From assembly GCA_023627715.1 (NCBI GenBank), contig JAMAHW010000028.1:186001-250000 (forward strand): a DNA stretch of 64,000 nt, read 5' to 3'. The DNA is from Periconia sp. R9002 (taxonomy: Eukaryota > Ascomycota > Dothideomycetes > Pleosporales > Periconiaceae). A program made the position numbers and the translations under genes. Each line of letters starts with the position of its first letter. The first letter of the stretch is position 1. This document shows positions 44,441-57,197 of this stretch, piece by piece. The notes under the pieces were generated by a model. The model was given only the letters and a program-made list of their open reading frames with translations, had not been told where the DNA came from and searched no databases.

Positions 44441-45424
44441 CCTCCTGTCAATGTCAGTAATAAATGTTCAACTTAACTGGCCCACTGGGCTAATACATCA
44501 CGATACTCATATTTGGAAGGGGGAACTTACTGATAATTACTGCAGATTAAACATATTATATAGACGATAAAAAAAAAGATGGTGTGGATAGTAATAAGAA
44601 GCGAGGTGGTGATAGCCGAGATGAGGCGGAGGCGCAAACGCACAGAGGTGCGTGGTTGGTTTTGCAATTTTGTACGTGTGTGCGTGTGGCTGGGCTGGGA
44701 GGCGCGGCGAATGAGGTGAGTTGCTATTGGCAACGCGTTTGAGGGCCTCTGGTAGGTTGTCAACACCTGTGGGGAGGCCTGCGTTTGCATCTACGAAGTC
44801 AAGCCACTTGGGTGGGCTGAGCCACGGTGGTCAACCAGCCACGAATCTCTACTTGAGGCGAGACTTTTGCTCCTAAGCTAGCTCTTGAACAGTCCAATTG
44901 AGACATATGTCGAAGTTGCGGCCTTTGCCGATATGCTGGCGTGAATGAGGTTGGCGACTGTGGGCAGTACAATTGACGCATCTGACACTGAGATCCAAGA
45001 ATAGAGAGACTGAACATATACGAGCAAAAAAGAAAGAATCAGAAAAGAGAACAAACAAGGAGACAATAAACATATGCTGTCAAATCAACTTCATCAACTC
45101 TGCCATTGACAGATGGCTCTTTGACCATGAAGCCGAAGGAACAGGCAAAACATCAGAATGAGACAGAATCAGAACAACATGAACCAAAGACACAATCAAA
45201 ATATACCACAACTACATCTTCACCCACTCTACCATCCGCAAATGAATATCCCAAGCTATTTTACTGATTGTGAAACTGAGGAGACAGACATACAGAGCCT
45301 CAGCCAAACCAAGACATCGCCACGTAAAGAAACAAGATTACAACACCTCACAGTACGAAACCAACAACAAGAAAACCACATAATAATAAAAGAAAAAAGA
45401 GACTATACTTTACCGCACACTGTG

Positions 45425-45505
45425 TGCCCGTCCTGGCCGAGGACGTTACCAAGTGTTCCCCCCCTACCTGTGTCGATGCCCAGGGTAGCAATACTCTGTG
45501 AGGAT
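45425..45505. mobile_element. solo copy of the 25.3-kb element's terminal repeat
   Basis: Its reverse complement repeats the left arm of the element at 25266 almost base for base (CAGAGTATTGCTACCCTGGG, ATCGACACAGGTAGGGG, CGTCCTCGGCCAGGAC). No partner arm was found nearby, so it is either one end of a larger degraded element or a truncated MITE. Similarity continues inward for a few bases (GGACACACAG-like). Confidence 0.75.
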
Positions 45506-46571
45506 CAATTTCATACTTCACATTTCATACTTCACCGCAATTCCATCCCTCCATTCACACACTTCCTTACCCTCAAACTTCACAACAACCTCCCACTCTC
45601 TCCACCATTCAGTTCCTACCCATCATGCAAACAACCAGTCACCCAAAAAAATATCTCTTACCCAAACTCCAAATTTCCCCTCACATCCACCTATTAATCC
45701 AAATTAAAACAAGATAAAAAAAGGTGTGCGCGCGCAACACTTCCACAAGCCGGACATGAAGTGAAGTAAGAATAAGCATTTGTTGTTCCGGCCCGCGGCA
45801 CACGGCAAGAAGGCGGGTCCGGGTCCGTGTCGCGGGTCCCACGCATCTAACTAATAATTATTTCCGGCTCAGCTGCCATCCTCACCCGAGACTACCTTTG
45901 TAGACTACCGGGTCTAACGGACGCACGCACGCGCGCGCAGGAAATGGCGTCTGGTATGTTTTGGGGGAGGGTGTAGTGGTGATTATGTGTAGGGAAGGAT
46001 GGAGTGGCCGCCCTTTTTTTATTTTTATCATTTCTGCGAAAAGGTGCATGAGACAAGGGTTTGCACTTTTTTTCGCTTCTGTTCGTTTGGGGGGGAGGTG
46101 TGAGGTGTGAAGCTGTGTGTTGATTTACTAACAGCCGAGATGAGGTCTGAACATCCATTGTAACAATCTTTTTGACATTGTGGATACATACATCCGTCTG
46201 GTGGATTCTCTCGTGTGGGGCGGCGGCGGACCGGGACGCAACGCTCTGGAAGGATGGGTCAATACTTACTTAGGTAGTTAAAGTGCCGGGCTGGTGGAAA
46301 CATGCACACGTAAAAAAAAAATTGAGGTCCCGAGAAAAAAAAACCAAAATGTATTCTAACTGAAGAATGTCTAAAAATCCCCAGTCTTTCCTTTAGGTTG
46401 CGTTTATGAAGGTTGGTATGTAGAAGTACAACAAAATGGAAGTTAGGTAGGTAGCAATGTTGAAAATCCTATACACAGGGGAAGGGGGAGGGGAAGACGG
46501 AGGCAGAGAGGAAGGTGCAAAAAAAAAACATCATGGACTCGAGTATGGGTGAAGTTAGGGTATTCGATAGC

Positions 46572-48404
46572 TTATAGGCCGTGATAGGCCATGATACCTG
46601 CAACAACGGCGGCTTTCTTCGTCTTGCCTCGCAGTCCCGACGTCGCGACGCTCTTCTTAGTCTCACTCGGCGTCGCATTGCCGCTCGCCACGGCCGTCGT
46701 CGCACTTGATGAGCTCGCTACAAACAAGCCATTGCAGATCCGCTTGTCGCCCATCGCGGCGGCGACAGAGAAGTACACTCTCGGCAAGCCCTTCTGCATA
46801 TTGACCGAGAGCAAACCATCGAGTGGTATGGTAAGCTTTGTACACGAGAGGACCTCAACGACTTCGGTGCCGGGTTCCCAGCCCGTGGAGCCGGAAGTCA
46901 GGTTCAGCATCCAGGATGCAGAGTTGCTGCTGCTTCCAGTGTTGGTGAAGACGGACACGATCTGCGCGTTGTAGCGGCCCTTGCGGAACGCGATGTTGTG
47001 CGTGTCGTTGTAGACGGGCCAGATATTGTAGGTGGCGTACGAGGGGTCCATGGCGAGCGCGCGATTTCGCACGAGGTTGAGCGTCCGCGTGAGTTTGTAT
47101 AGCTCGGCTTTGCTGGAGTAACCAGAGAGCCAGGTAGCTTCGCGGTTTGCGGGGTCGGCGTAGCCTGAGTAGTGTTGTTCTTGGCCGGCGTAGACCACGG
47201 GGATGCCGTCCCAGAGGAGGGTGAGGGCGAGGGCGTTCTTGGCGAGCGCTATGTCCTTGGTCTGGCCGGCGAAGCGGGGGAGGTCATGGTTTTCGGTGAA
47301 GGTGGGGAGGACGGAGGGGTCTTTGCAGGATGTTTTGAAGGTTTGTGCCGCGTGCATGAGGGGGCCGGTTGTGCCGGACGTGGAGTTGAGGAAGTTGATG
47401 ATGGCGTAGTAGACGGGGTAATTAAGTACGGAGTCGAGTTCGGCTTGGTAGGAGCAGGCGAAGGTGATGTTGGAGGAGAGGACTTCGCCGGTTGCGAAGA
47501 TGTTGGCGGCGCGCTGGAAGGAGGACCAGAAGGGTTTGTCAACGTACTTAACGGTGTCGATCCTTAGGCCGTCGACTGGATGTGCTGTTAGTTTTGGACG
47601 AGTTTTCTTTCTAGACAGGACCACTGACTCGAGTAATTTGATATGAGCTGCTGAATCCATGTACCGTACACATCACGCACAGTGGGATGCTCTGTATCCA
47701 AATCGGGGAGCGGGACATTGGAATCGCCGAGCCAACAATCCTCGACCTCGGACTGGTCCGTGTAATCTACAATGGCACAATAATCATGATAGTATTTCCT
47801 GTCGTTGAAAGGGTGGTAACGAGAGTAGTCTACACTGTCTACCGATCCATTCCACCCGTTGTGGTTGGTTACAACATCAACCATGAGATACTAGATCTAG
47901 TCAGCACATTCAAAAAAGCCCGGTATTCTAATACAACTGACCATTCCACGAGCATGCAATGCCTTGCTGAGCTGCTTCAGATCTTGGGCTGTGCCGAAGT
48001 GGTCGTTCAACTTGTACAGGTCCTGTTGCCAGTACCCATGCCATGCGTAGCCAAATTTGGTTTTCTCGGGAATATTCAGCGTGACTGGAGATATCCAAAC
48101 CGCCGAGAAGCCCATATCCTGGATGTAACTCAATTTCTTGATGAGTCCTTGGTACGTTCCCCCACAATAATCGCCCTCCGTCACGTTGCATTTGGCCGTG
48201 ATGCTGGTATCAGTGCGCGCAAACCTAATAAAACTCCAGTGAGCGAGAGGCAATTCCGTAACTCGTATCTCCAAGGTGCATACTTTACCTGTCAGTTAGA
48301 ACTTGATAGATCGATCTCGAGCGCCACTGCTCCAGCGTCGCCGCACTTGCGACACTTGCCGACGTAGTGACCAACACAAGCGCCCATAGCGGGTTGTACT
48401 TCAT
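46572..48404 (-). CDS. secreted alpha-amylase, GH13
   Basis: Endo-hydrolase of alpha-1,4-glucan in starch or glycogen. Exons 48404-48289, 48224-47942, 47890-47629 and 47584-46572 give 557 aa; all phases agree. The signal peptide (about 1-22) ends near SVASAA. The four GH13 signatures are present: DVVTNH, GLRIDTV with nucleophile Asp230, GEVLS with acid/base Glu254, and FTENHD with Asp321. The spacing 230/254/321 equals that of Taka-amylase A. The closest type is the fungal Taka-like GH13_1. After the catalytic and C domains there is no starch-binding CBM20. Instead a Ser/Thr-rich stretch and a short, weakly hydrophobic C-terminus follow; GPI anchoring is possible but not convincing. Confidence 0.93.
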
Positions 48405-49714
48405 GATTTTGCGGCTACTGTGACAGGGTTGATCGGTGTAGCGTGGTACGGAATCTGGGTGTAACGTCGGTATCGGATCGCAAGTGTAACACCTCCATAT
48501 ATACCAAAGGAACGAGAACCGGTGACGCGCAGGTTGTGAAGATCCACGAGATCGCAAACGCTCTTCTTGCCGCAAATCTGCTCTTGGTGAGACTGAGTCA
48601 CCCCCGGATTGGTTCGAAGGGGTTGTGACTCGGCTCAAAAACAAGAATCAGGAGGTTGCGAATTCGTGCTCGTGACACTTAATAGAGCAATAATATACAA
48701 ACAAGTAAAGATGAGCCGAAAATCGTCTAAAAACCACCATGGTCTCTTTTTAGCAGGTATATGTGATTCGTTTACCGGTTCGTTATGCGGCCAGGGAGGT
48801 TACCATGCATGGCGAATCAGGCCGCGTGCTCGATATGAAGCTATCCACTTGATAAGTGACAACGTTTCTCAGCCCACTAAATCGTGAGCCTCCACACTGA
48901 AGAAGGAAATGCCGGCAAGCTTGGGAGAGAAAAATCGGAACACCCTTTTTCAGGTCGAGGGAGCAGCGGGTAACGACGTGGCAACTCGAAGAAGGGTGAA
49001 GAACATATTTAAAATAGTTAGCTCAGCGGTAGAATGTTACTGTAGTGAATGCTACCTGATAGTTATTGGAAAGGAAATGTGGGCTTTTCAACAATTCCCT
49101 TCTGGCACATACGTGTACATGTTTTACACATGTTATGAATCCGCGGCGTCATCATTAACGCGAGGTGAACGTTTTGTTCCAGACTTCGGCTCCGCAATCA
49201 ACTCCAATCAGGGTCATTTCTTCACATGATCTGCAAACGCGCGTCGTGCACCTAGGTAGCGCCGAGCTGCTTGAGTTCTGTAGTGCATCTTGGTGTATTT
49301 GCATTGTTAGCGAGATAAGCGGGGAATGTACTGTTTAGTGAACCAAGGGCGAAGGTGAGAAGTGTACAACACCCTTCTTTATACACGCTCAAAGACTATG
49401 CAAGCACAAGAATCAGTAGTGTCACGCTGCAAAAGCCTGGTGGTCTCAGCTCGGTATATTGTTAACAGCCACTAACATTGAGAGAAAAAAAAATAAACCT
49501 TTTCCCATCATAAAATCCGCTGTATTTTGATCCATCCATCACCAATCATATAGAACTGAATACGCCCGTTAATGCAGTACGTCGAAGAACGAAACTTCCG
49601 TCAAACCAAATATCGCAAACATCCCCTGTGCTGTTTGTTGCAATTTCCAAACAATATGTACCTGTTGTCAGTTGACCACCCAGCCCTAGCTGTGGCTTGT
49701 TAGACCTTCGCTTC
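48405..49714. other. intergenic, 1.3 kb
   Basis: Promoter of the amylase gene on the left and 3' end of the MAPKK gene on the right. Open frames here are short and chance-like. Nothing else is seen. Confidence 0.5.
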
Positions 49715-51232
49715 TCATCCCTCGTTGTTCCACCGATTCGGTGCTGCAGGAAGGCCACCGCTCGCCGGGGGTGCTCGTATTTGGGGAGACCCTGCAGGAG
49801 GTGCGGGACGGATTGGTAACGACAGCACATTTTGCCCACTCGACGCGCTTGTTGTCCGAGATGGGTAGGCTGGGCGTGGTGGTGCACCGCTTATCGAACC
49901 ATTTGACGGCGTGTGCTTGTGCTCACCACTGGCTGCATTTGTCGACGGCGGTGATCGTTCTCGTAGTTTTTCACGGACTGTGGATGAAGGAGCTGATGGA
50001 GCAAGATGGGATTTCCTCTTGTTATGTTCAATCATGCTGATGGCCCATGCCTCCAGATCCACGGGTGTTCGTTTCGCGGCTTGGAGGAAGGCGTCGTGAT
50101 CCTGTAACGGTCAGAAAACATGGACGAGTACCTTCAATCATTATACTTACATATAGTTCCTTGGGTGTCGGTCGTTCGGCTGGATCTTTCATCAAACATT
50201 TCGCGATCATGTCCTCCAGAATGGGAGGGAATGCGTCACTCTTTGGTAGTTTAGGTGGGGGCTCTAAGACAATCTGCGATAGGAGATCGAGGATGCCTTG
50301 AGGCCCGCCGGGACCGTCTCCGTCATCTTCGCCGCCACCAAATGGGAATTTGCCTATTGCCAATTCCATCAACGTCAACCCAACACTCCAAACATCCGAC
50401 TTGACGGTGTAAGGCGATCCCTGTATCCGCTCCGGCGCCATGTATGTACCTGTTCCTACAAAAGTCTCGGCAATGGAGCCTTCGAGTTCACTGGAAACAC
50501 CGAAATCGCACAATTTGATTTGCCCTTTCGAGTTGACCAGCACGTTGGACGGCTTGAGATCTCGATGCATGATCTTGTGAGCGGAGTATAGATAAGCCAA
50601 GCCACCCAGCACAGCTTCTGCAATTTTGCCCAGAACGTCGACGCGGACGGGACCGAATGTTTTGGACACCCAGTCAAGGGAACTGCAATCCAATGTTAGC
50701 CCCGCAACGTGAGCTGGGGATGCCTCCAGGTACCCACCCAACATCCATGTACTCCATACACATTATAACATCCCCGGTGTCGTTTTGAAAGGCGCCATAG
50801 AAGGCTACAATCTGTTCCGAATTGCAGTCATGCATAATGCGCAGCTCGCGGACGATGCGCTTTCGAACCTCATTTTTAGCTTCGACGTGAATGATCTAGC
50901 CCTGGTCAATGGTACCGTTCAAGCAGTACAGAATGGCGCGCCCTTACCTTCCGTGCCATGATGACCTTGGTCGCGGCATGTTGAACCTTGCTGACGGTAC
51001 CACCATTGCCCGAACCCAGTTCGCGTAGCACAATCAGGTCTTCTGCTTTCAGGTCCAGGCGAAACTCGACACCGATCTCTAACGTATCAGGGCGGTTATC
51101 GTCCTGCCCGAGACCCCCAGGAACTTGTGCGTCACCGGCAGAAGGCGCCGGCTTAGGCGGAGGGGCGCTCAGGGCAAGTCCTTTGTGGTTCTTCCTCTTC
51201 ATCGTCTTCACTTTGAACGCGGAGTCGGCCAT
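49715..51232 (-). CDS. STE7: MAP kinase kinase, Ste7/Fuz7 type
   Basis: Dual-specificity kinase of the pheromone/filamentation cascade, activated by a Ste11-type MAPKKK and acting on a Fus3/Kss1-type MAPK. Exons 51232-50948, 50895-50738, 50682-50151 and 50101-49715 give 453 aa, usual for fungal Ste7 homologues. The N-terminal MKRKNHKGLAL fits a MAPK docking site. The Gly loop is GSGNGGTVSKV. The HRD motif reads IMHRDLKPSN, DFG is LCDFGVS, and the activation loop has SIAET with Ser and Thr as phospho-acceptors, then GTGTYMAPE. The insert GGGEDDGDGPGG is also usual for this class. A Ser/Pro-rich tail of about 100 residues closes the protein. I chose Ste7 over Pbs2/Mkk1 from the N-terminus and kinase wording. 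Confidence 0.92.
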
Positions 51233-52778
51233 GGTGACGGTTCGGAAGGGGCTCGCGGAGGTGTGGGGGGGCTGCGGGGGCGCGGGCGGCGATGGCTAGA
51301 CGAGGAGTCGAGCGCGGAGATATACAAGGCCGCGGGGGCAGTGAGGAAGGAAGGAAGTAGATGACTTTGGACTGTCCAAAATGTACAAGTCGATAGCTGA
51401 CGAGGAGGATTTGGCGCAGAGCGATAGGAGCGCCTCACCAATCACGGGAGATGGGGAGAGGCCACAGCGTCTCTTGGGCTTAACGCTTTCCGGCAACTAC
51501 AAACAGCAAGCAAGCCCGAAATGTGAGCGAAATGGATGGCAGTGCCCGATGACAAGCGCCTTGCGAAGCGAGTGAGAATGGGCTTGTGGAGGTGAGGGAT
51601 GGATGAGACCGGACGGAGCAGAGTGAGGTGAGCGAGTGGAGAGTTGCCGCTTAATTGGTGGGGGTATCACAAGTCTAGCTATCTCGTGTACAGTACGCGC
51701 AGTGGAGGGATGCCGAGACAGATGAAGGCGCAACGACGGGCGAGGGAGCAGAGGGAGAAGGGCAAAGGGGTATTTGTTCTTGGTTCGGGGCGCAGACGAC
51801 GGCGGTTACGTCTTTGGAAGGGTTCTGGAAGCCCGTCAGGAGAGTTTCAGTTTGGCTGTGACCCCTCATCATAGCGGTCCCCTGTTAACGTGAGAAAAAT
51901 GCTCCAACGTAGCCAAACTACATATTACTGGTAGGCTGCGCGGCTATCCGCTACTTTACGAGCGTACAAGTAATAACTCCACATCCCCCGATAGATCAAT
52001 CATTTCTCTTCGCTGGCAAGTTTCACGCTTCCTGTATATGTACTTGGATTGGATAGTGCATCTGCTCGCCTTAGGCCTTGGAGCGTGGAAATCGACAAGC
52101 TACCAAGTACGTCTTACCAAATGCGTATTCCAAATATGCATGCTGGTGGGTAGTTTGTAACTACAGAAAACATTCCACGTCGTGCCATTCACCGACCGTC
52201 AGTTACATGTAGAATAAACGCCATGTGCACTAACATGATTAGGCTGTGAATGCATCTCAGTGCAGCCCAACCCTTTGCAACCGCGTGGCAATACCTATAG
52301 GTATACATGCTACGTGATACAGATACCTACCACCCCTCAAGACCAAGCATCGAACCAAATCTTCATCGTACATATGCAGACACATGTAGGTACTGTACAC
52401 ATTAATGGTCGACGTAAAGTCCGGCCCGCCATCGCATCGGTGGGCCAGGGGTTGCCGAGGGGCTCTCGCTCGCGGCGGTTGGAGAACAAGGAATAATGCG
52501 CCACAGTGGCTGATGAACTACTCCATTTCCGTCTTAGCTTCACGTGCGCGTTGCGGCTTGAACAATTTGAGCGACCGCGACATGTCCACCTCTCTCTTTC
52601 TCTCTCACAACTGCCTGCTACCTGCCGACCCTCCATTTACCTGTGGCGTCTCTCCATCGCCCGAGTCGCGGGAGCCATCGATTTTATCACCGCCCACAAA
52701 AATCCCGATCTCTAATATCCACTACACCTCGACGTCATTCACGAATAACCCGACATTCTTTGTTACGACGAGTGAACC
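51233..52778. other. intergenic, divergent promoters of the MAPKK gene and SPT6
   Basis: 1.5 kb between opposite ATGs. Purine-rich around 51690-51830, with TACCTA-like motifs near 52300-52330. No gene is supported. Confidence 0.55.
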
Positions 52779-55700
52779 ATGGCGGAGCAATTCTTCGATC
52801 GGGATGCCGAGCTAGGCAGCGAGGAGGAAGACGAGGACTTTGATGACACAGGCGAACCACGTCCGAAGGCCAACGGGGCAAATGGCCTGGAAGACTCCAG
52901 CGAGGAGGAGGATGAAGATGATGAGGACAAGTTGCGAGAGGTAGGCCATCGCTGCCCGAACCCAATCATGCGCTAAAGCTTGATACTAATTGCCTGACAG
53001 GAAGGTGAGGGCTGGGTTGTCGAGGATGAGGAGGAAGAGGAGGAAGAACATGATCGTAAGGAGCGCCGCAAGCGCAAGAGAAGAAAGCACCGCGAAGCAG
53101 AGGAGGAGCTTGATGAGGAAGATTTGGATCTCATCGGCATTGACACAGGCACCAAAGATGCCTCGCAGGTATTCATTCCAGGCTTCCTTTCTTTGTATCA
53201 CTTGCTGACCCCATCATTCAGTCCAAATACAAACGCTTAAAGCGTGGCCACAAGGAGCGTCCGTCCAAAGTCCGTGACGTCAACGATATCTTCTCCGATG
53301 AGGAGGATGCCGATGAAGACCAAGATCAACGCAGACTCGACCTAAACGAATTTGCCGACTTCATTGAAGAGGAGAACTTCTCGGACGGTCTGGACAATGA
53401 GGAACGGGATGAGGTCAGACAACCCGGCGTGTCTGGGATAACACGGGGGCTGCAAGCTTCAGGTCTGGACGAAGGCACCGATGAAGACTACCGTGCCGCT
53501 TTTGGCGATGGCACGGATTACGACTGGGCAATCGAGTTGCAACTGCAGGCCGACGATGAACAGGAAGGTCAGGGCAAGGAATTGCAGTTAAAGGATGTTT
53601 TCGAACCTTCACAATTGGCAGAGCGCTTGTTGACGGACGAGGATAACATCATTCGTGAAAAGGATGTGCCCGAGCGCTTGCAGTTGGCGCGCAAACCGTT
53701 CAAGGAAGTCGAGTTGACGGATGAAGCCATGGAACAACGACTGAACGAAGAAGCGGTGTGGGTTAGCAAGCTCATCTGGCCAAAGAAGGGCATGGATCCC
53801 TACTTCCACCAACCTTTCCAAAAGGCCGTGCGGAAGGTGTTGGAGTTCCTCAACCTAGAAGACTACGAAGTTCCCTTTATTTTCAACCACCGAAAGGACT
53901 ACCTGATCCACTCTCCGACGGATGCTCAGGATGATCCCGATGATATAGCACCCCGGGGAGCGGGCCCGAAACGTCTACTAAACCAGACGGATCTCTGGGA
54001 GGTGTTCGATTTGGATCTGAAGTTTAGGGCTTTCATAGAGAAGAAGGAGGCGCTCATGATGCAGTACGAGAATCTCAAGAGCGTCTACAGTGACATAGAC
54101 GATACTGTTATCACCGACTTATTCGATCAAGCCGTAACCATTGAAGAGGTTCAGGAATTGCAAGATTACCTTCACTTCCGCTATTCCTCAGAAATGGTCG
54201 ATGTCCGCCAGGAGAACGCAAATGGCGCTCAGAAACGAGCCAACAACGCCCGCAACTATTTTGACAAACTCCGGAGCGGCAAAGCAGACAGGTTGGTGAA
54301 GGCTTTCGGTATTGCTCCGGACGATTTCGCGCAGCGAGTAGAGGGTACAGTCGCAGGTGATCATCTCATCGAAGATCCTGGCGTCAACCCCGAAGAATTC
54401 GCCGATCAGCTTGCCGACCCACCTGAAACCGGCTTCACTCTTCTCAGAGGTGCAAAACAACTCTACACGCAAGAGTTGCAGACCAACCCACGGCTACGCA
54501 GGTATATACGAGCAAACTTCTATCAAAACGCCTTGATCGACTGCATTCGTACAGACAAGGGCATGCGCAAAATCACCGAGGATCATCCATACTATGAATT
54601 TAAGTATATTCGGAAGCAGACTTTCCTTGATCTTGCTGGCCGTCCCGACCTATTTCTCAAGATGCTCAAAGCCGAGGAGGAAGGTCTCATCCACGTCAAG
54701 ATATGGATGGGAAACTATGACTCCTTCAAGCAGAGGTTGCAAAACCACATCGTCTCTGACAATGTTAGCGAGGTCTCAGAGCAGTGGAACCTGCTTCGCA
54801 AGCAACTTCTCGATGCCGCCGTTGACAAACTGCACAACGTCATGGCCAACAGCGTCAAGGAGACACTGCGCACGCGGTGCGAAGAGGAGTTGGCTAGTCG
54901 TGCTCGAGAAAGCTATTACAACAAACTGGATCAAGCTCCGTATCGACCCCGAGGCGTGGACAACGGAGTCATTCCAAATGTTCTCTGTCTATCACATGGC
55001 AAAGGCCAGCGGGGCGACGCCATTATGTGGGCGTACCTTCACCAGGATGGACGCGTTCTAGAGAATGGCAAGTTTTCGGAATTTAGGCGGGGCAACCGTG
55101 ACCGGGGCATCCCTGATGGCGCTGATATTCAGGAATTCGTGAGGATATGCAATCGACGCAGGCCTGATGCCATTGGTGTCAGCGGTTTCTCGGTGGAGAC
55201 GCGGAAGCTGTACAAAGACCTCAAAGAAATCATCGCCGAGAACAGCCTGATGGGTCCTGAATATGAGGACCCGGAAGACAGCACCGAGAAGTCAGACCCC
55301 TTGGAAGTTGTCATTGTCAATGACGAAGTAGCGCGCCTTTACTACAATAGTGCGCGCGCAGCTCTCGAATTCCCGAAATATCCACCACTCACTAGGTACT
55401 GCATTGCTCTCGGTCGATACCTGCAGAATCCGTTGGCGGAATACGCTTCGCTGGGCAAAGATGTGGTCTCGTTGCCCTTTGTTCCCAATCAGACTCTCAT
55501 ACCGCAGGAGAAGCTCCTGGATCGTTTGGAGAGTGCCATGGTGGATATGGTCAACCTCGTCGGTGTCAGTCTGATGGAGTCATACGACGATCCGTACATG
55601 TCGAAACTTTTGCCCTACGTGTGCGGTTTGGGTCCCCGTAAAGCAGACAGGGTGGTCAAAGCTATACAAGCCAACGGTGATGAGATCGAGAAACGTTTCG

Positions 55701-57197
55701 ATCTGCTGGGTGTGTCAGAATCGGAGGATCGCGAACTCAAAGCCGCCATGGGGCCCAAAGTCTTCCAGAACTGTGCGAGTTTCTTGTGGCTGCATTTCGA
55801 ATCTACCGAAGAGACGTCAGATTACTTGGACAACACCCGTGTACATCCCGAAGACTACGACTTGGCGCGTAAGATGGTGGCCGATGCTATGAACATGGAC
55901 GAAGAAGACATCAAGGCCGAAGTGGACGAAGGCGGTCCAAGCGCGATTGTACGCAAAATGGTGCGAGAGGACAAGACCGAACTTGTCCAAGATTTGATTC
56001 TGGAGGATTACGCTTCCGAGATTGAACGAAAGCTCGGCAGCCGCAAACGTGCCACGCTGGAGACCATTCGTGCAGAACTATCTGACCCGTATGAAGAAAT
56101 CAGACAGCGGTTTGCTGACATGACATCTGATGAAATATTCACCATGTTGACTGGTGAAACCAAGGAGTCTCTGGCAGAGGGTATGGTTGTGCCTGTTACG
56201 ATCAAGCGAACCTTTCCAGACCACATTGAGGTCAAGCTGGAGTGTGGCATCGAAGGCGGTGTTTCTGAATCCGAATTTCCGGAAGGTGTTGGCACTGGCC
56301 GCCAAGCACCTCGCGATGTCTTCCAGCCCCATCAAGTTGTCCGGGCTAAAATTCTATTCCTCAATGTGAAGGCCCTTACAGCACAAGTCTCCCTACGCGA
56401 AGATTTGATCCGCCAACCCCCCCGTCCTGTTGACCGTGTCTCTGGTGAATGGGATGAGCAACAGGAGTTGGCCGACAAAAAGGCTGCAGAACGCGAAAAG
56501 GAAGTTGCTACCGGTCGCCCGAACCGCGTTGTCAATCACCCGTTGTTCTTCCAATTCAACTCGGCGCAAGCCGAAGAATACCTCGGTAGTAAAGAGCCAG
56601 GCGAAGTGGTTATTCGACCGTCGTCCAAAGGTTTTGATCATCTCGCTGTCACCTGGAAGGTTTCCGATCATGCATTCCAGCACATCGATGTCCTCGAAAT
56701 GAACAAGGCCAGCGAATACTCTGTTGGCAAACAGCTCCGTATTGGTAAAAACGTGTACTCGGATCTGGACGAATTGATCGTCAACCACGTCGAGGCCATG
56801 GCCAAGAAAGTCACAGAGATGATGAAAGACGACCGCTTCCAGCGAGGGACCAGGGAGGACACAGGTAAGTCTCCACGAAAATATGCCTTTGAATCATCAT
56901 CTAACATTTTGTCCAGAACGATGGCTCCAGAACTATTGTCAGGCCAATCCCTCACGCCACATGTACGCTTTCTGCAGCATCCCCAAGTATCCCGGCCACT
57001 TCTGGCTCTGCTTCCAGGCCGGCGACAGGATGAAGCCTGGCGCCTGGCCCGTCAAGGTCATTCCCAACGCCTTCCAGATGAACAACAACGTCTACCCAGA
57101 TATGACGTCACTCAAGAACGGATTCAAGCTCATGTACAAGGCTAAGCAGCAGACGGCTATAGCGACGCGGAATCCTATGAACATCCCGCGCAGGTAA
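52779..57197 (+). CDS. SPT6: transcription elongation factor and histone chaperone Spt6
   Basis: Travels with RNA polymerase II and reassembles nucleosomes behind it. Exons 52779-52940, 53001-53168, 53222-56864 and 56917-57197 give 1417 aa, the usual length. The N-terminal about 200 residues are acidic with KRRKHRE-type basic patches, the region that binds Spn1/Iws1 and histones. The core follows the bacterial Tex order: helix-turn-helix region, YqgF-like domain from about 690 (LCLSHGKGQRGDA), helix-hairpin-helix near 890-920 (GLGPRKADRVVKAI) and S1 near 1090 (VVPVTIKRTF). Tandem SH2 domains run from about 1216 (HPLFFQFNSAQAEEYL) to the C-terminus and bind the phosphorylated Rpb1 linker. Intact. 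Confidence 0.96.

Larger units (their letters stand above)
43313..46571. other. intergenic, 3.3 kb, repeat-bearing
   Basis: No gene supported. Contents are a stem-loop cluster at about 44311-44440, a strand-asymmetric A-rich stretch at about 45000-45420 and a solo terminal-repeat copy at 45425-45505. The 179-codon frame at 45158 runs through the A-rich and repeat DNA and is not a gene. Confidence 0.6.

Noticed and set aside
45158..45697. 179-codon plus-strand frame
   Set aside because: It runs through A-rich skewed DNA and the transposon terminal repeat; composition is not that of a gene.
46572..46700. GPI anchor at the amylase C-terminus
   Set aside because: The terminal hydrophobic stretch is short and interrupted by His and Gly; evidence is too weak to call.
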